Below, piece by piece: positions 55,540 through 64,000 of a stretch of 64,000 nt of DNA. Under the pieces are notes generated by a model, which was not told the origin of the DNA, searched no databases, and worked only from the letters and a program-made list of their open reading frames with translations. A program made the position numbers and the translations under genes. Source of the DNA: Caenicola sp034331105 (GTDB taxonomy: Bacteria > Synergistota > Synergistia > Synergistales > Synergistaceae); NCBI GenBank assembly GCA_034331105.1, contig JAXQGB010000015.1, positions 248,001 through 312,000 of the forward strand, written 5' to 3'. The stretch's first letter is position 1. Every line of letters starts with the position of its first letter.

Positions 55540-56596
55540 TAGAGGGAATGTCTTTGACTCTGTCGAGGACATCGAGAACTCCATCACAGTCTAAGGGTGA
55601 CAGGTGAGCATATCGCATCGTGGTCTTGATGGATGTATGTCCTGCAAGATAGGCAATTTTCTGCAGCGGAACACCTGCCTTTGCCAGTCGTGAGCAATAA
55701 GTATGTCTGAGAAGGTGAGGAGTGAAGACCTCACACTCACTGAGACCCATCAGGTCTCTGACTCTCAGCCATGCATGGTTCAGCCAGTACCTGTCATAAG
55801 GCAGGACTCTTGGGTCATCATCCTCGACTTCTGACCTCATATCTGCCAGTTCCCTCAGTGCCTTGGATGCTCTCTCAGTAAGAGGAACAACCCTTGACCT
55901 TTTGGTCTTGGTGTTTTGTTTCCAAAGATTTATAGTACCATGTTGTCCTCTGTCCCAATCAATAGCTGAACGCCTTAGTGAGAACAGTTCACCAGAACGC
56001 ATCCCAGTATCCACAAGTATTATTACGGTAAGTGCATGTTCCCTCTTGCCCCACATGAGGAAATGATGTATGAGCTGTCGCTCTTCTTCATCGGATACAT
56101 ACCTCTCGTGAGTGTTGTTCTCACGTAGTCTACCGATGAGAGGCAATCTGCTCATACCCTTGCGAGTAAAGGCAAACTTGAGTATCACTGAGAGTGCCGA
56201 GGTCTTCCTGTTGATGGTCGCAGATGTGTTCCCTTCAGCCCTCAGTGCATCTCTGAACTCATCTATCAGTTCCTCATCAATATCCTCGACCAAGATATCA
56301 GCACCAAAGAACTTTATACAGGCTCTAGCATTCTTCAGTGCTGTCTCTTCAGCAGGTGTACCTGCCCACTTGTTAGCCACTGCGCCATCCACTGCTTTCT
56401 TCAGTGACATCTTGGACTTTCTAGGGTCACGCACTACAGAGAGTAGGCTCTGCAAAGCTTTAGCTCTATCCCTTACAGCTTCTTCCATGCTGTCGGCAGT
56501 TCCACTCATGCGTTCACCCTTGTGGGAAGTTGTCCACTGGAACTTATCACCACGAGGTCTGATTCCACTAGGCATCCCTTCCAAGAGTTTAGGCAT
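55514..56596 (-). CDS. Tyrosine recombinase (integrase) of the element
   Basis: A 360-residue phage-type integrase with a SAM-like core-binding domain (about 60-165) and a catalytic domain. Catalytic residues are the Arg in TGMRSGEL, HLLRH with His and Arg, the His in GHTSIKTTMRY and its terminal Tyr nucleophile. A short N-terminal arm-binding region precedes them. Its ATG overlaps the stop of the winged-helix gene upstream (TAATG), so the three genes form an operon. It probably recombines at the 17-bp core in tRNA-Leu. Confidence 0.92.
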   Translation of the reverse strand: MPKLLEGMPSGIRPRGDKFQWTTSHKGERMSGTADSMEEAVRDRAKALQSLLSVVRDPRKSKMSLKKAVDGAVANKWAGTPAEETALKNARACIKFFGADILVEDIDEELIDEFRDALRAEGNTSATINRKTSALSVILKFAFTRKGMSRLPLIGRLRENNTHERYVSDEEERQLIHHFLMWGKREHALTVIILVDTGMRSGELFSLRRSAIDWDRGQHGTINLWKQNTKTKRSRVVPLTERASKALRELADMRSEVEDDDPRVLPYDRYWLNHAWLRVRDLMGLSECEVFTPHLLRHTYCSRLAKAGVPLQKIAYLAGHTSIKTTMRYAHLSPLDCDGVLDVLDRVKDIPSIDREQEVV

Positions 56597-56976
56597 TAAT
56601 TATCCATCCTTCCTTGCATAATTTCGGTGAGTCCATGTAAAAAAGCTTTTGCCTTGGGTGTGAGGAACACGTATTTTTTCCTTTGGTCGTAAGAGTCCTC
56701 TACCTTTTCAACATACCCTAGTCCTTGCTTACCTCTCTGCTTTTTTGCTGACAGGTAAGATACCAAACGTGATGCTTTAGCTTCGTTGATGTCGAGAGCT
56801 TTGACCATGCCCAGCACTTCAATTGGTTCACCGAGCGATTCCCTTACAGCTATATACAAGAGTCCACTCACGTAAGCAATCGGAATATCATCCCCTAATG
56901 TACCACGAGTGTATTCTAGTGCGTGAAGATATCGCTTGATTTCTGTGGTACTCATCCCATCCAAGAGTCTAGGCAT
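56596..56976 (-). CDS. Winged-helix protein, element-encoded (paralogue 1)
   Basis: A 126-residue protein predicted to have a MarR-like winged helix (EVLGMVKALDINEAKASRLVSYLSAKKQRG, then a wing with YDQRKKYVFLTPKAKAFLHGL). It is similar over its whole length to the upstream gene product. It starts with MPRLLDGM, nearly the same as the integrase start MPKLLEGM. The gene overlaps the upstream one by 8 bases. It probably regulates excision or copy control; a directionality factor is possible. Confidence 0.65.
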   Translation of the reverse strand: MPRLLDGMSTTEIKRYLHALEYTRGTLGDDIPIAYVSGLLYIAVRESLGEPIEVLGMVKALDINEAKASRLVSYLSAKKQRGKQGLGYVEKVEDSYDQRKKYVFLTPKAKAFLHGLTEIMQGRMDN

Positions 56977-57370
56977 TACTGTTCACTCCCCCTTGCAATA
57001 TCTCCAAGAGACCATGCAGAAAAGCTCTGCCTTTTGGAGTTATGGTCACATACTTTCTTCTTTGGTCATACATATCTTCGGTTTTATTCACAAAACCAAA
57101 ACCTTTCTTCCCACTTTTTCCTGTAGGAGCAAGGGCAGATACTAAGCGTGATGCTTTAGACTCCTGTATTTCCAGAGCTTTAGCTATACTTAACACCTCA
57201 ACTGGTTCTCCCAGTGCTTCCCTTACAGCCACGTATAAGAAGCCACTGATGTAAGCAAGAGGCACTTCATCACCTAGCGAACCACGAATGTACTCTATCA
57301 CATGAAGCATTCGCCTTGCCTCTAAAGACTGTAAGCCACTGTCCATATCCGTCATTATAGCCATTATCAT
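56969..57370 (-). CDS. Winged-helix protein, element-encoded (paralogue 2)
   Basis: A 133-residue paralogue of the downstream protein: EVLSIAKALEIQESKASRLVSAL and MYDQRRKYVTITPKGRAFLHGLLE match it closely. GAGGTG stands 4 bases before the ATG at 57370; an ATG two codons on (57364) is also possible. It is the first gene of the element operon; the long noncoding region upstream has repeated motifs that it could bind. Function is not established. Confidence 0.62.
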   Translation of the reverse strand: MIMAIMTDMDSGLQSLEARRMLHVIEYIRGSLGDEVPLAYISGFLYVAVREALGEPVEVLSIAKALEIQESKASRLVSALAPTGKSGKKGFGFVNKTEDMYDQRRKYVTITPKGRAFLHGLLEILQGGVNSNA

Positions 57371-59301
57371 TACACACCTCTTCCATATTTTGTTATGTGG
57401 TTAGTTATTACACTCTCCTCATAATACATACTAAAAGCTATTTTACAATTATTTTATTTATAATTTTATCCTTATGAAAAACAATAGCTTTAACGCAAGT
57501 ATTCTAGTTAATACACTGCTATATCTAGATAAATCAATTTTTTTTCTATTTTAATTTGTTTTCACGACCAGAAATATATCACAAGTGATGTTATATATTG
57601 CTAAGCATTTTTCATTAAGTTGAGTTGATATTGTAAAAAAAGACAGAGAAAAAATAGAAAAATGTTACCAACTAATTAGCCATAGCAATAGTTTATCTCT
57701 AAGCATTAAATTTCTATATAGATTTCAATAAACTTTGTGTAAAGAAATTATCGAACTCACACTTTGAAGATGTAACAGGATTACATAACCCGTGCATATG
57801 TAGTAATACTAACGGTTTACCATAGGTTGTTGCAATCTTTTGTTGCAATGCAGCTCGGTCCGTGGGTGATACTTCATGAATCCAGGACTGAAACATGACA
57901 GCCTGTCACGGCAAATATAAAATGGAATGCTGCAATGGGTCGGCAAGGGGGTACTACGCATCCCGAGGCGAATTTCGAGGTATATGATTTTTTCTACCAA
58001 AACATTCCTGACCTACCCTAGTCACCACAGTTACACCACAGTCACACCTAGCTCAACCACGTAACACAAACTTACCCAAGTTGGAATAAAAATATACACC
58101 TGTGAATAACTTACGCCCCTCAGATTGTCTCTAAATGGCATCTATTGCAAAGGAGCAGTTATATCAACACTTCATGGGCACACCTAAGCAGCACTGTTCA
58201 TGACCTCAGTTACACTTCAGTTAACCTGACCTATCCATACCCTCCTGTAACATCCCCAGACAACTCTGGATGCACCACGTTGAAAGAAGTTACCTTGGTT
58301 GGATTCATTTGCACCTATGAATAACTTACACCCATAGGATTGTCTCTAAATAGCATCTAAAGGAAATGGGTAGACTACTACTGCTTTTAAGACTATATAA
58401 CACTTAATGAAGGGTTACTAAGGTAATAAGTGCAACACTTTATTAAATATTATAGGACATGATGCAAAAAAAAGCCCATAGTAGGTAGACTATCCTTGGA
58501 GATTGTTGATTGGATAACCTATTGCTCCTACTACAGGCTAGGGTGGTACTATGGTATTACTTATAGTTATGTATTTGAGTCTTTATCTGAAAGAGGTGTA
58601 GATCAAATGATATACATAAGGTGAGACTATTCATACTGTTCTTTAAGTCCTTATGATAGACCATTTAGAGTCTTTATCTTTAAAGACCTTATATAGGATA
58701 TATATCATCTCTAAAGCAGTTATGTACAGTACACCTATTCATACTACAGTATCATATGTAGACCTATATCACATCTATACATAACATAGATTAACTATAG
58801 CTATATCCATATCTAACTGTAGTTATCTATAGTCTATGAATAGTATAACCATAGTTATACTATAGTATATGAATAGTATATCTTTATCTTCCCTCCCCCC
58901 TCCAGTTGGTCTCTAATTCAAAACTTGCCTAAATCTTAGCTAAATATTGAATTAAATTAAATCCATCTTCTGGTCATCAGACCATTAACAGCCTGACCTG
59001 TAACCAGACCTAGGAAACCTTGTCTCTTTCTTCCTTTGAAGACAGCAAACTCTTCACTATTTTACTGTTAATAATATTCCTATTCGTCTTTTTAATTTTT
59101 TCTAATTATATTCAATGGGTCATTATTCATCTTTGTCTTCAACTCTTTTTGCAACAGCGTTACTAAAACATACCCTTGTTGCATCCATTGCAATAAAACT
59201 ATTTCAATCTTGCAAGTATTTTGATAAAAGAAAAAGGACTGCCATTTCAGCAGTCCCAGACTTCTTTTATGATATCTTTGCACTAGTCTCAGTGCTTATG
59301 A
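57371..59301. other. AT-rich noncoding region of the element with direct repeats
   Basis: No gene is supported in 1.9 kb. A 47-base direct repeat occurs at 58098-58144 and 58313-58359 (about 85% identical, core GATTGTCTCTAAAT). CAGTTACAC motifs occur near 58028 and 58207, GAGTCTTTATCT at 58577 and 58668, and CTATTCATACT at 58627 and 58735, with its inverse form at 58834 and 58867. CTATAG-rich palindromes fill 58790-58885. Such iteron-like arrays fit a plasmid-type origin or regulator binding sites. Confidence 0.5.
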
Positions 59302-59318
59302 CAGGATTTTAAGTCCCG
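59302..59318. other. Attachment site copy, right (att core)
   Basis: CAGGATTTTAAGTCCCG, identical to 55300-55316 and in the same orientation. Confidence 0.85.
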
Positions 59319-59344
59319 TGCGTCTACCTTTCCGCCATCCCGGC
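59302..59344 (-). pseudogene. 5' half of split host tRNA-Leu(TAA)
   Basis: Starts GCCGGGA, continues with a Leu-type D arm (GCGGAA...GACGC) and ends in the anticodon arm CGGGACTTAAAATCCTG. After the core the sequence is element DNA and not tRNA. With the 3' half at 55257-55316 it would make a normal tRNA-Leu. Confidence 0.85.
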
Positions 59345-59354
59345 AAACAGAAGT

Positions 59355-59382
59355 ATTATACCAACAAATGTTCATCCGTCAA
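59355..59382 (-). promoter_or_regulatory. Sigma-70-type promoter of the split host tRNA-Leu
   Basis: TTGACG (59377-59382) and TATAAT (59355-59360), 16-base spacer, 10 bases before the tRNA 5' end. It now transcribes only the 5' half and then the element. Confidence 0.75.
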
Positions 59383-59524
59383 GGCTTTTCGAGAATTGAA
59401 TTTAAGAGCTGGAATATTGTGCGATCCTGTACCAGCAAAATACTGCTCCGCTCTTGGATGGCTGGATAAGTATAGCGGACTTATTCTCCATTCTTTGCTT
59501 CAAGTGTCCATAAACTGTTCATTT

Positions 59525-59866
59525 TTACGCTTTAAGTTTTATATTGTACCTATCCTTTTGATTAAAAAAAGTGACATCGGCATAGCCAGCATAAATTTTA
59601 CCGGAATGTTTTACATCTTTTTCAATAAAGTATCTGTCACCTTTAGTAAAAATATTTTTTACACCATTTATCGTTAATTCAATCTTGCCCTCCAGCACGA
59701 TGCCCCACTGGCATTCGTGAGAGTGTTCTGGCAAATCAATATCTTCATTAAACTGCATAAAAATTATTTGGTGATCCTCTCCCTGAGAAAGATATGCATG
59801 ATAATTAGAAAAAGGCATATCAACTTCTGGAAGGCTGGTAACAGGCTCTGGGAATAATCTTGACAT
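59525..59866 (-). CDS. Cupin-domain protein
   Basis: A 113-residue single-domain cupin. Motif 1 is seen as HSHECQWGIVLEGKIEL (metal ligands His, His and later Glu), motif 2 as KGDRYFIEKDVKHSG with the last His. GGAGG stands 7 bases before the ATG. Small cupins bind metals or small ligands and are often stress or sugar-related; no specific role is evident. It is the first host gene beyond the element. Confidence 0.8.
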   Translation of the reverse strand: MSRLFPEPVTSLPEVDMPFSNYHAYLSQGEDHQIIFMQFNEDIDLPEHSHECQWGIVLEGKIELTINGVKNIFTKGDRYFIEKDVKHSGKIYAGYADVTFFNQKDRYNIKLKA

Positions 59867-59969
59867 ATGTTATCCTCCTCGGGATCTCGCTATGATAATG
59901 AAGCTTATTTCAGCTAAATAAATTACCCTATGCTCGTTTTACCATATGATCAAGTATTACAATACTAAT

Positions 59970-60638
59970 TTAACTTTTCGAGAATTCGCACCATTTTTCT
60001 GCATAGCAGTTTTTGCAGTCCGGTTTTCTGGCTGAACATATTCCTCTGCCGTGCTCGATAATGTTTAAATGAGCTCCCCTGAAACGTTCGGGAGGAAGTG
60101 TGCTTTCAAGATATTCCTGTATCTTGTCCGGCGCCATTTTTTCCGGTGCCCAGCCAAGCCTGCGGCTTATCCTTGCTACATGAGTGTCGACCGGGAAGGC
60201 GGGCATATCAAGATCAAAGACCAGAACGCAGGCCGCCGTCTTAACTCCCACTCCCGGAAGGGATACCAGGAAATTCCTCGCTTCATCGGCTTTCCACTTG
60301 TGCAGATCGCTAATGGAATGCCTCCCGAATTTATCTTTCAATATAGCAAGTATCTGTTTCATGCGCGTAGCTTTTGTCTCTCCGAGACCGGCTACCCTTA
60401 TGAGGTCGACCACCTTTTCAAGAGGCGCATCGGCTACCCTGTCCCACTTAGGATATTCGGTTTTGAGTTTTTCAAAAGCCTTGTCCCGGTTTTTATCGTT
60501 GGTGTTTTGTGACAGCAACGTCAGCATAAGGCCGTCAAGCGGTTCTTCGTGCTTCAGTTCGGGAGAAGGCCTGCCCTCATTGCCCCAGTGCCTCTCAAAG
60601 GCATCCAGGATCTCTTTTGAATGGTGCGGTTTCTTCAC
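59970..60638 (-). CDS. nth: Endonuclease III (DNA glycosylase/AP lyase)
   Basis: Base-excision repair enzyme of 222 residues. The helix-hairpin-helix LPGVGVKTAACVL with the catalytic Lys, VDTHVARISRRLGW with the catalytic Asp, and the 4Fe-4S loop ICSARKPDCKNCYAEKWC are all present. Its ATG overlaps the stop of the Lon-like gene (ATGA), implying coupled expression of the two. Confidence 0.92.
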   Translation of the reverse strand: MKKPHHSKEILDAFERHWGNEGRPSPELKHEEPLDGLMLTLLSQNTNDKNRDKAFEKLKTEYPKWDRVADAPLEKVVDLIRVAGLGETKATRMKQILAILKDKFGRHSISDLHKWKADEARNFLVSLPGVGVKTAACVLVFDLDMPAFPVDTHVARISRRLGWAPEKMAPDKIQEYLESTLPPERFRGAHLNIIEHGRGICSARKPDCKNCYAEKWCEFSKS

Positions 60639-63187
60639 TGATCTGTTTCCTCAAATTTTATGCGTTTTTTCTTATCCTTTGACTTCTTCTTGTCTTCCGG
60701 CGGATCTACTTTATCCTGCATTTTCTTTTTGTGTTTGAAGGAGCGCTCTATCCATGCCTCAAGGCAAGTCTTTACCTTAGCGTGTATCGTATCCGCCTTA
60801 AATTCACCTTTTTCGTCAGGAGTGCCGGCCTTTACGTTTGTCAGTATCTCTATTCCCTCATCGATGGTCTTGACACTCCAAATGTGGAATTTACCTTTCC
60901 TGACCGCCTCAAGCACTTCGTGGCTGAGCATGAGATGCTGCTCGTTCTGATGCGGTATCATTACACCCTGCTCGCCTGTCAGTCCGAAGACCTTACAGTA
61001 ACTGAAGAATCCTTCTATTTTCTCGTTGACCCCGCCTATGGGCTGTATATTGCCAAACTGGTCAACAGATCCTGTTACGGCAATGCTCTGCTTTAAAGGG
61101 ATACCTGAGAGAGCAGAAAGCATGCAGTAAAGTTCCGTTGACGAAGCACTGTCTCCCTCGACACCCCCGTAGGTCTGTTCAAATGCAATTCTTGCGGTCA
61201 TAGAAAGAGGGAAGTCCTGCGCATATTTGCGGCCCAGGTAGCTTGAAAGTATGAGAAGTCCCTTGTTGTGTATCGGACCCGTCATATTGACCTCACGCTC
61301 GATGTTTACTATGCCCTCCTGCCCCATGAATACGTTGGCTGTAATCCTGACAGGTGAACCGAAGCTATGATCTACAAGCTGGGCTACTGTCAGGCCGTTT
61401 ATCTGTCCGACGACGGAGCCTTTTGTGTCTATCTTTATTACGCCTTCGTTGTAAGCTTCGCGAATTTTATCTTCGAGAAGGTTGGAACGGAAGGTCTTTT
61501 CTTCCAGTGCTTTTCTGACGTGTGACAGTCCGACCTGTTTCTTGCCGTCCATTCTTGCCCAGGCAGTTGCTTCAACAAGTATCTCAGCTATTTTGTTGAA
61601 CTGAGTGCAAAGTTTGTTCTGGTTCTCGACCAGGCGAGATGCCCATTCGATAACTTCACCAACAGCGGTGACTGTAAAATTAAGCTTCCCCTCATGCTCA
61701 ACAAATCCCGCAATAAACTGGGCAAGCTGCATTTCTGACTCCTTTGTTCTGGGCATTTCTGTATCGAAGTCCGCTTTTATCTTGAATATCTTCTGGAACT
61801 CAGGATCGTAGATGTTAAGCAGGTAATAGAGGTATGGAGTGCCCACGACCACTACTTTCATGTCAATGGGGATCGGTTCCGGCCTAAGCGATGATACAGG
61901 TATGTAACCCAGCTGCTCACCAAGGTTTTCAATAAAGAGCTCCCTGCAGCGCAGGACGCGTTTTAATGCGTCCCATGACATGAACTGCCTTAAAAGTTCC
62001 TCAGCCTCAAGAAGCAGGAACCCTCCGTTGGCTTTATGCATGGCCCCGGGTGTGATCCTCCTGAAGTCGGTGTAGAGATTTCCCTGTCGACTTTCGTACT
62101 CGACTTTTCCAACCAGGTTATAATAGATGGGATTTGTCTCCCTTATGACCGGAGCTCCCTCATTTGGGTTATTGGAAACAAATGAATTGACTTCATATCG
62201 GGTGAAATCAACTTCTGCTGCTTCGTCGCGCGCAGCGGCAAGGAACGCATTGAAGTTGGCAACAAGATCTTCTGTAAAATCGTCGAACCATACCTCAAGT
62301 TTTTTATTAGGTGAATATTTAGCCCTTAACTCTGAAAGGATGGGGCCGATAGCATTCCTGCATATCTGGCCTTCGAGCTCCTTGATCTTTTCTTTGAGGT
62401 CTTTCTCCCTCTCTCTTATAGATCTCAGTGTCTCAAGAGTTTTTTGGGATATTTCTTCTGATGCTTTTTGCAGCCTCTCCTGTTCTTCTTCAGAAAGGGC
62501 CTCGAATTCTTCCTGCTGCATTTCCCTTAGGGCAGGCTCAGGATTTTTGGCATCTGTCTCTTCTGTTGCTTCCGAGGCGTTCTCTGTTTTGGCTGCCTTT
62601 TCATCTGTCTCTTTCACAGGAGGAGCAAATATCATCGGAAGGTTTACAAAACCCTGAGGAGTGCGTTTTATTGCAAAATGTTTTTCCTCAGCCCATTTAC
62701 GAAGATCTTCCATATATTTGTTTACTTCTTCCTGGAACGACTTTACAAGTTGGGCTTTGTTATCCTCAAATTCATTGTTGTCAAAAGCCTTTGCAAGAAC
62801 AGATTTGAGATCTTCAACTGCGTTTTCTGCATCCTTTGAAAGTTCTTTTCCTTTGCCGGCAGGCAGACTGACCGCAAGCGGCGTGCCAGGCTCGTCAAAG
62901 TTATATACATAGACCCAGTCGTCAGGAGCAGGCATACTGGCAGCACAGTTTGTGAGTTCCTTCATTGCGTAAGTTGTTCTGCCGCTTCCGGGTTCACCTA
63001 CCATGAAAATATTATAGCCCTTGCTCTGCACCGACAGGCCAAAGCTTACAGCGTGCACGGCTCTTTCCTGTCCGACAAGGCCTTCCAGCCTGCCGATCGA
63101 TTTGGTCGTCCTGAAACCAAGGGACTCAATATCGGTCGTTCTTCTGAGCTTTTCCACAGATAGTTTTTTATCTTTTAAAAGGGACAT
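60635..63187 (-). CDS. Lon-like ATP-dependent protease (AAA family)
   Basis: A 850-residue AAA+ protease with an N-terminal ATPase (Walker A GEPGSGRTT), a long charged coiled-coil insertion (about 190-285), a Walker-B-like GGFLLLEAEELL and a C-terminal Lon peptidase domain. The catalytic Ser lies in EGDSASSTELYCMLSAL and the Lys in IGGVNEKIEGFF. It lacks the LAN substrate domain of classic LonA. It ends in a Lys-rich tail. GAGGAGG precedes the ATG. It is expected to degrade damaged proteins. Confidence 0.9.
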   Translation of the reverse strand: MSLLKDKKLSVEKLRRTTDIESLGFRTTKSIGRLEGLVGQERAVHAVSFGLSVQSKGYNIFMVGEPGSGRTTYAMKELTNCAASMPAPDDWVYVYNFDEPGTPLAVSLPAGKGKELSKDAENAVEDLKSVLAKAFDNNEFEDNKAQLVKSFQEEVNKYMEDLRKWAEEKHFAIKRTPQGFVNLPMIFAPPVKETDEKAAKTENASEATEETDAKNPEPALREMQQEEFEALSEEEQERLQKASEEISQKTLETLRSIREREKDLKEKIKELEGQICRNAIGPILSELRAKYSPNKKLEVWFDDFTEDLVANFNAFLAAARDEAAEVDFTRYEVNSFVSNNPNEGAPVIRETNPIYYNLVGKVEYESRQGNLYTDFRRITPGAMHKANGGFLLLEAEELLRQFMSWDALKRVLRCRELFIENLGEQLGYIPVSSLRPEPIPIDMKVVVVGTPYLYYLLNIYDPEFQKIFKIKADFDTEMPRTKESEMQLAQFIAGFVEHEGKLNFTVTAVGEVIEWASRLVENQNKLCTQFNKIAEILVEATAWARMDGKKQVGLSHVRKALEEKTFRSNLLEDKIREAYNEGVIKIDTKGSVVGQINGLTVAQLVDHSFGSPVRITANVFMGQEGIVNIEREVNMTGPIHNKGLLILSSYLGRKYAQDFPLSMTARIAFEQTYGGVEGDSASSTELYCMLSALSGIPLKQSIAVTGSVDQFGNIQPIGGVNEKIEGFFSYCKVFGLTGEQGVMIPHQNEQHLMLSHEVLEAVRKGKFHIWSVKTIDEGIEILTNVKAGTPDEKGEFKADTIHAKVKTCLEAWIERSFKHKKKMQDKVDPPEDKKKSKDKKKRIKFEETDQ

Positions 63188-63429
63188 GGTACAGCCTCCT
63201 CGAAAAATTCTAATTTTAAAACGCTTCGATCAAAACACCAGTCAACAATAGACGAAATGGTGTGTTTTCTGCAAGGGGTAATTTACACAAAAGAGAAGCC
63301 GCATAAAATTTGCAGTTTCTCTTTTCTCGCAAATATTCTCATTCTACCCTATAACAAAAGTCAGATCGTTTATAAGGGGTTCTTTATAGTGACATTGTAA
63401 AGACATTTCTAAAAACCAGGCAATAAAAA
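63188..63429. other. Upstream region of the Lon-like gene
   Basis: AT-rich, no gene. It must carry the promoter of the Lon-like/nth operon; no strong consensus promoter or heat-shock CIRCE-like dyad was seen. Confidence 0.3.
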
Positions 63430-63459
63430 GGAAGACAACGAGTTTCCTCGCTGTCTTCC
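63430..63459 (-). terminator. Rho-independent terminator of the cold-shock gene
   Basis: GGAAGACAACGAG/CTCGCTGTCTTCC with a 4-base loop and TTTTTATT on the minus strand. Confidence 0.85.
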
Positions 63460-63510
63460 TCCAATAGTTTATTTCCTTAATTAATAAAGAAATACTCTAT
63501 CTAGCCTAGG

Positions 63511-63714
63511 CTAGATCTTCTCGACGTCAGAAGCCTGGGGGCCTTTGCTGCCCTGTGTGATCTCGAAGGATACCTTCTGACCTTCATCAAGGGTCTTGAA
63601 GCCGTCGCCCTGGATGGCGCTGAAATGTACAAAGACATCATTGCCTTCATCTGTGGTGATAAATCCATAACCCTTAGTTGCGTTGAACCATTTTACTGTA
63701 CCGTTGCTTTTCAA
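63511..63714 (-). CDS. Cold-shock protein (CspA family)
   Basis: A 67-residue nucleic-acid chaperone with RNP1 KGYGFIT and RNP2 DVFVHFSAI. The start is a TTG at 63714 with GGGAGG 7 bases upstream, giving the usual family length; an upstream TTG at 63729 would put the ribosome site inside the gene. The AT-rich DNA upstream (63715-64000) may be a long, structured leader as in other cold-shock genes, but no known element was identified. Confidence 0.9.
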   Translation of the reverse strand: MKSNGTVKWFNATKGYGFITTDEGNDVFVHFSAIQGDGFKTLDEGQKVSFEITQGSKGPQASDVEKI

Positions 63715-64000
63715 TGTGTTGCCTCCCAACAGGAAATATTGTAATCGGATCTACTCCGACCATGCAACTTTAAACTTATATTTGACACTTGTCAAGCACA
63801 TTTGACTAAATATTTCCCATATATTACCTATTTTGCTGAAATATCAGCATTTTTTTTGAACCACAATAACATTTTACGCAAATCAAAGTAATCGTTGGTA
63901 ATTTTTAGATAATAGACCATTATCCAAAATATTTGTTTGTAATCTACTGTAATTTTTCTATTCAGGCATTGTTTGATTTTATCTGACCTATATAATATCA

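Larger units (their letters stand above)
55300..59318. mobile_element. 4.0-kb integrative element inserted in tRNA-Leu(TAA)
   Basis: Bounded by 17-bp direct repeats in the anticodon arm of a host tRNA-Leu gene, one unit length being 4002 bases. Contents in minus-strand order from the right: 1.9 kb of AT-rich noncoding repeats, two paralogous winged-helix proteins, a tyrosine recombinase and a complete tRNA-Leu(TAA). No replication, conjugation or capsid gene is seen. TTGCAA-type motifs cluster near both ends (55374-55402 and 59149-59193) and near 57829-57848 and could be recombinase arm sites. Confidence 0.85.

Noticed and set aside
58465..58560. Long imperfect stem (AGTAGG/CCTACT with TATCC/GGATA) as a regulatory RNA
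   Set aside because: Pairing is interrupted and has competing folds; AT-rich repeats make chance pairing likely.
57714..59312. Several 60-65 codon frames in the noncoding part of the element
   Set aside because: They have no ribosome sites and read through direct repeats and AT-rich palindromes.

Overview
The window looks like a chromosomal segment of a Gram-negative, anaerobic, probably amino-acid-fermenting bacterium with moderate G+C. A TolC-type outer-membrane channel and exported proteins argue for a diderm cell. The gene mix (TRAP uptake with a RocB-like M20 peptidase, an opine-type dehydrogenase, several c-di-GMP proteins, paired UspA domains, a Lon-like protease) fits the Synergistota best. 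That phylum call is inference, because no rRNA or universal marker is present. Most genes are on the minus strand in short operons with clear AGGAGG-like ribosome sites and rho-independent terminators.

Layout. 1-4.5 kb: a cobalamin-binding domain protein (5' end outside the window) translationally coupled to a GGDEF protein, a 700-bp repeat-rich gap, and an EAL phosphodiesterase. 4.6-10 kb: three tandem-UspA proteins, a D-2-hydroxyacid dehydrogenase and a duplicated membrane protein. 10.1-13.1 kb: SDR, acetoacetate-decarboxylase-like and aldo/keto reductase genes. 13.1-14.3 kb: a DUF523 gene between two repeat mosaics. 14.4-19.2 kb: a tiny HX13H membrane protein with a desulfoferrodoxin-like exported protein, a serine hydrolase, a TfoX/[2Fe-2S] protein with an in-frame UGA, a flavodoxin-like reductase and a methyltransferase. 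19.3-32.5 kb: a saccharopine-dehydrogenase-like enzyme, envelope proteins, three c-di-GMP sensor proteins (one frameshifted) and a chagasin-like inhibitor. 32.7-37.4 kb: a Trk potassium system with a KdpDE-like pair. 38-46.3 kb: a TRAP/opine-type catabolic cluster. 46.6-48.2 kb: tRNA-Met, Fe-superoxide dismutase and a short CsbD. 48.4-54.8 kb: an RbbA/HlyD/TolC-type export operon. 55.1-59.4 kb: tRNA genes with a 4-kb integrative element. 59.5-63.7 kb: cupin, endonuclease III, Lon-like protease and cold-shock protein.

The most striking feature is the element at 55300-59318. A 17-bp direct repeat lying in the anticodon arm of a host tRNA-Leu(UAA) gene marks its two ends, and the two halves of that tRNA gene now lie 4.0 kb apart. 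Just inside the left end the element carries a complete tRNA-Leu(UAA) of different sequence, with its own near-consensus promoter, followed upstream by a tyrosine recombinase and two paralogous winged-helix proteins. The element therefore appears to break an important tRNA gene and supply a replacement, and its tRNA promoter now also faces the host initiator tRNA.

Other notable points are a UGA where relatives are expected to have Cys, with the frame continuing to the usual operon distance; a GGDEF gene whose frame breaks at an A7 run; and arrays of diverse short hairpins separated by a constant CAAATTC(A/T)CCG linker. Five proteins make, break or bind c-di-GMP, so second-messenger signalling is prominent here.
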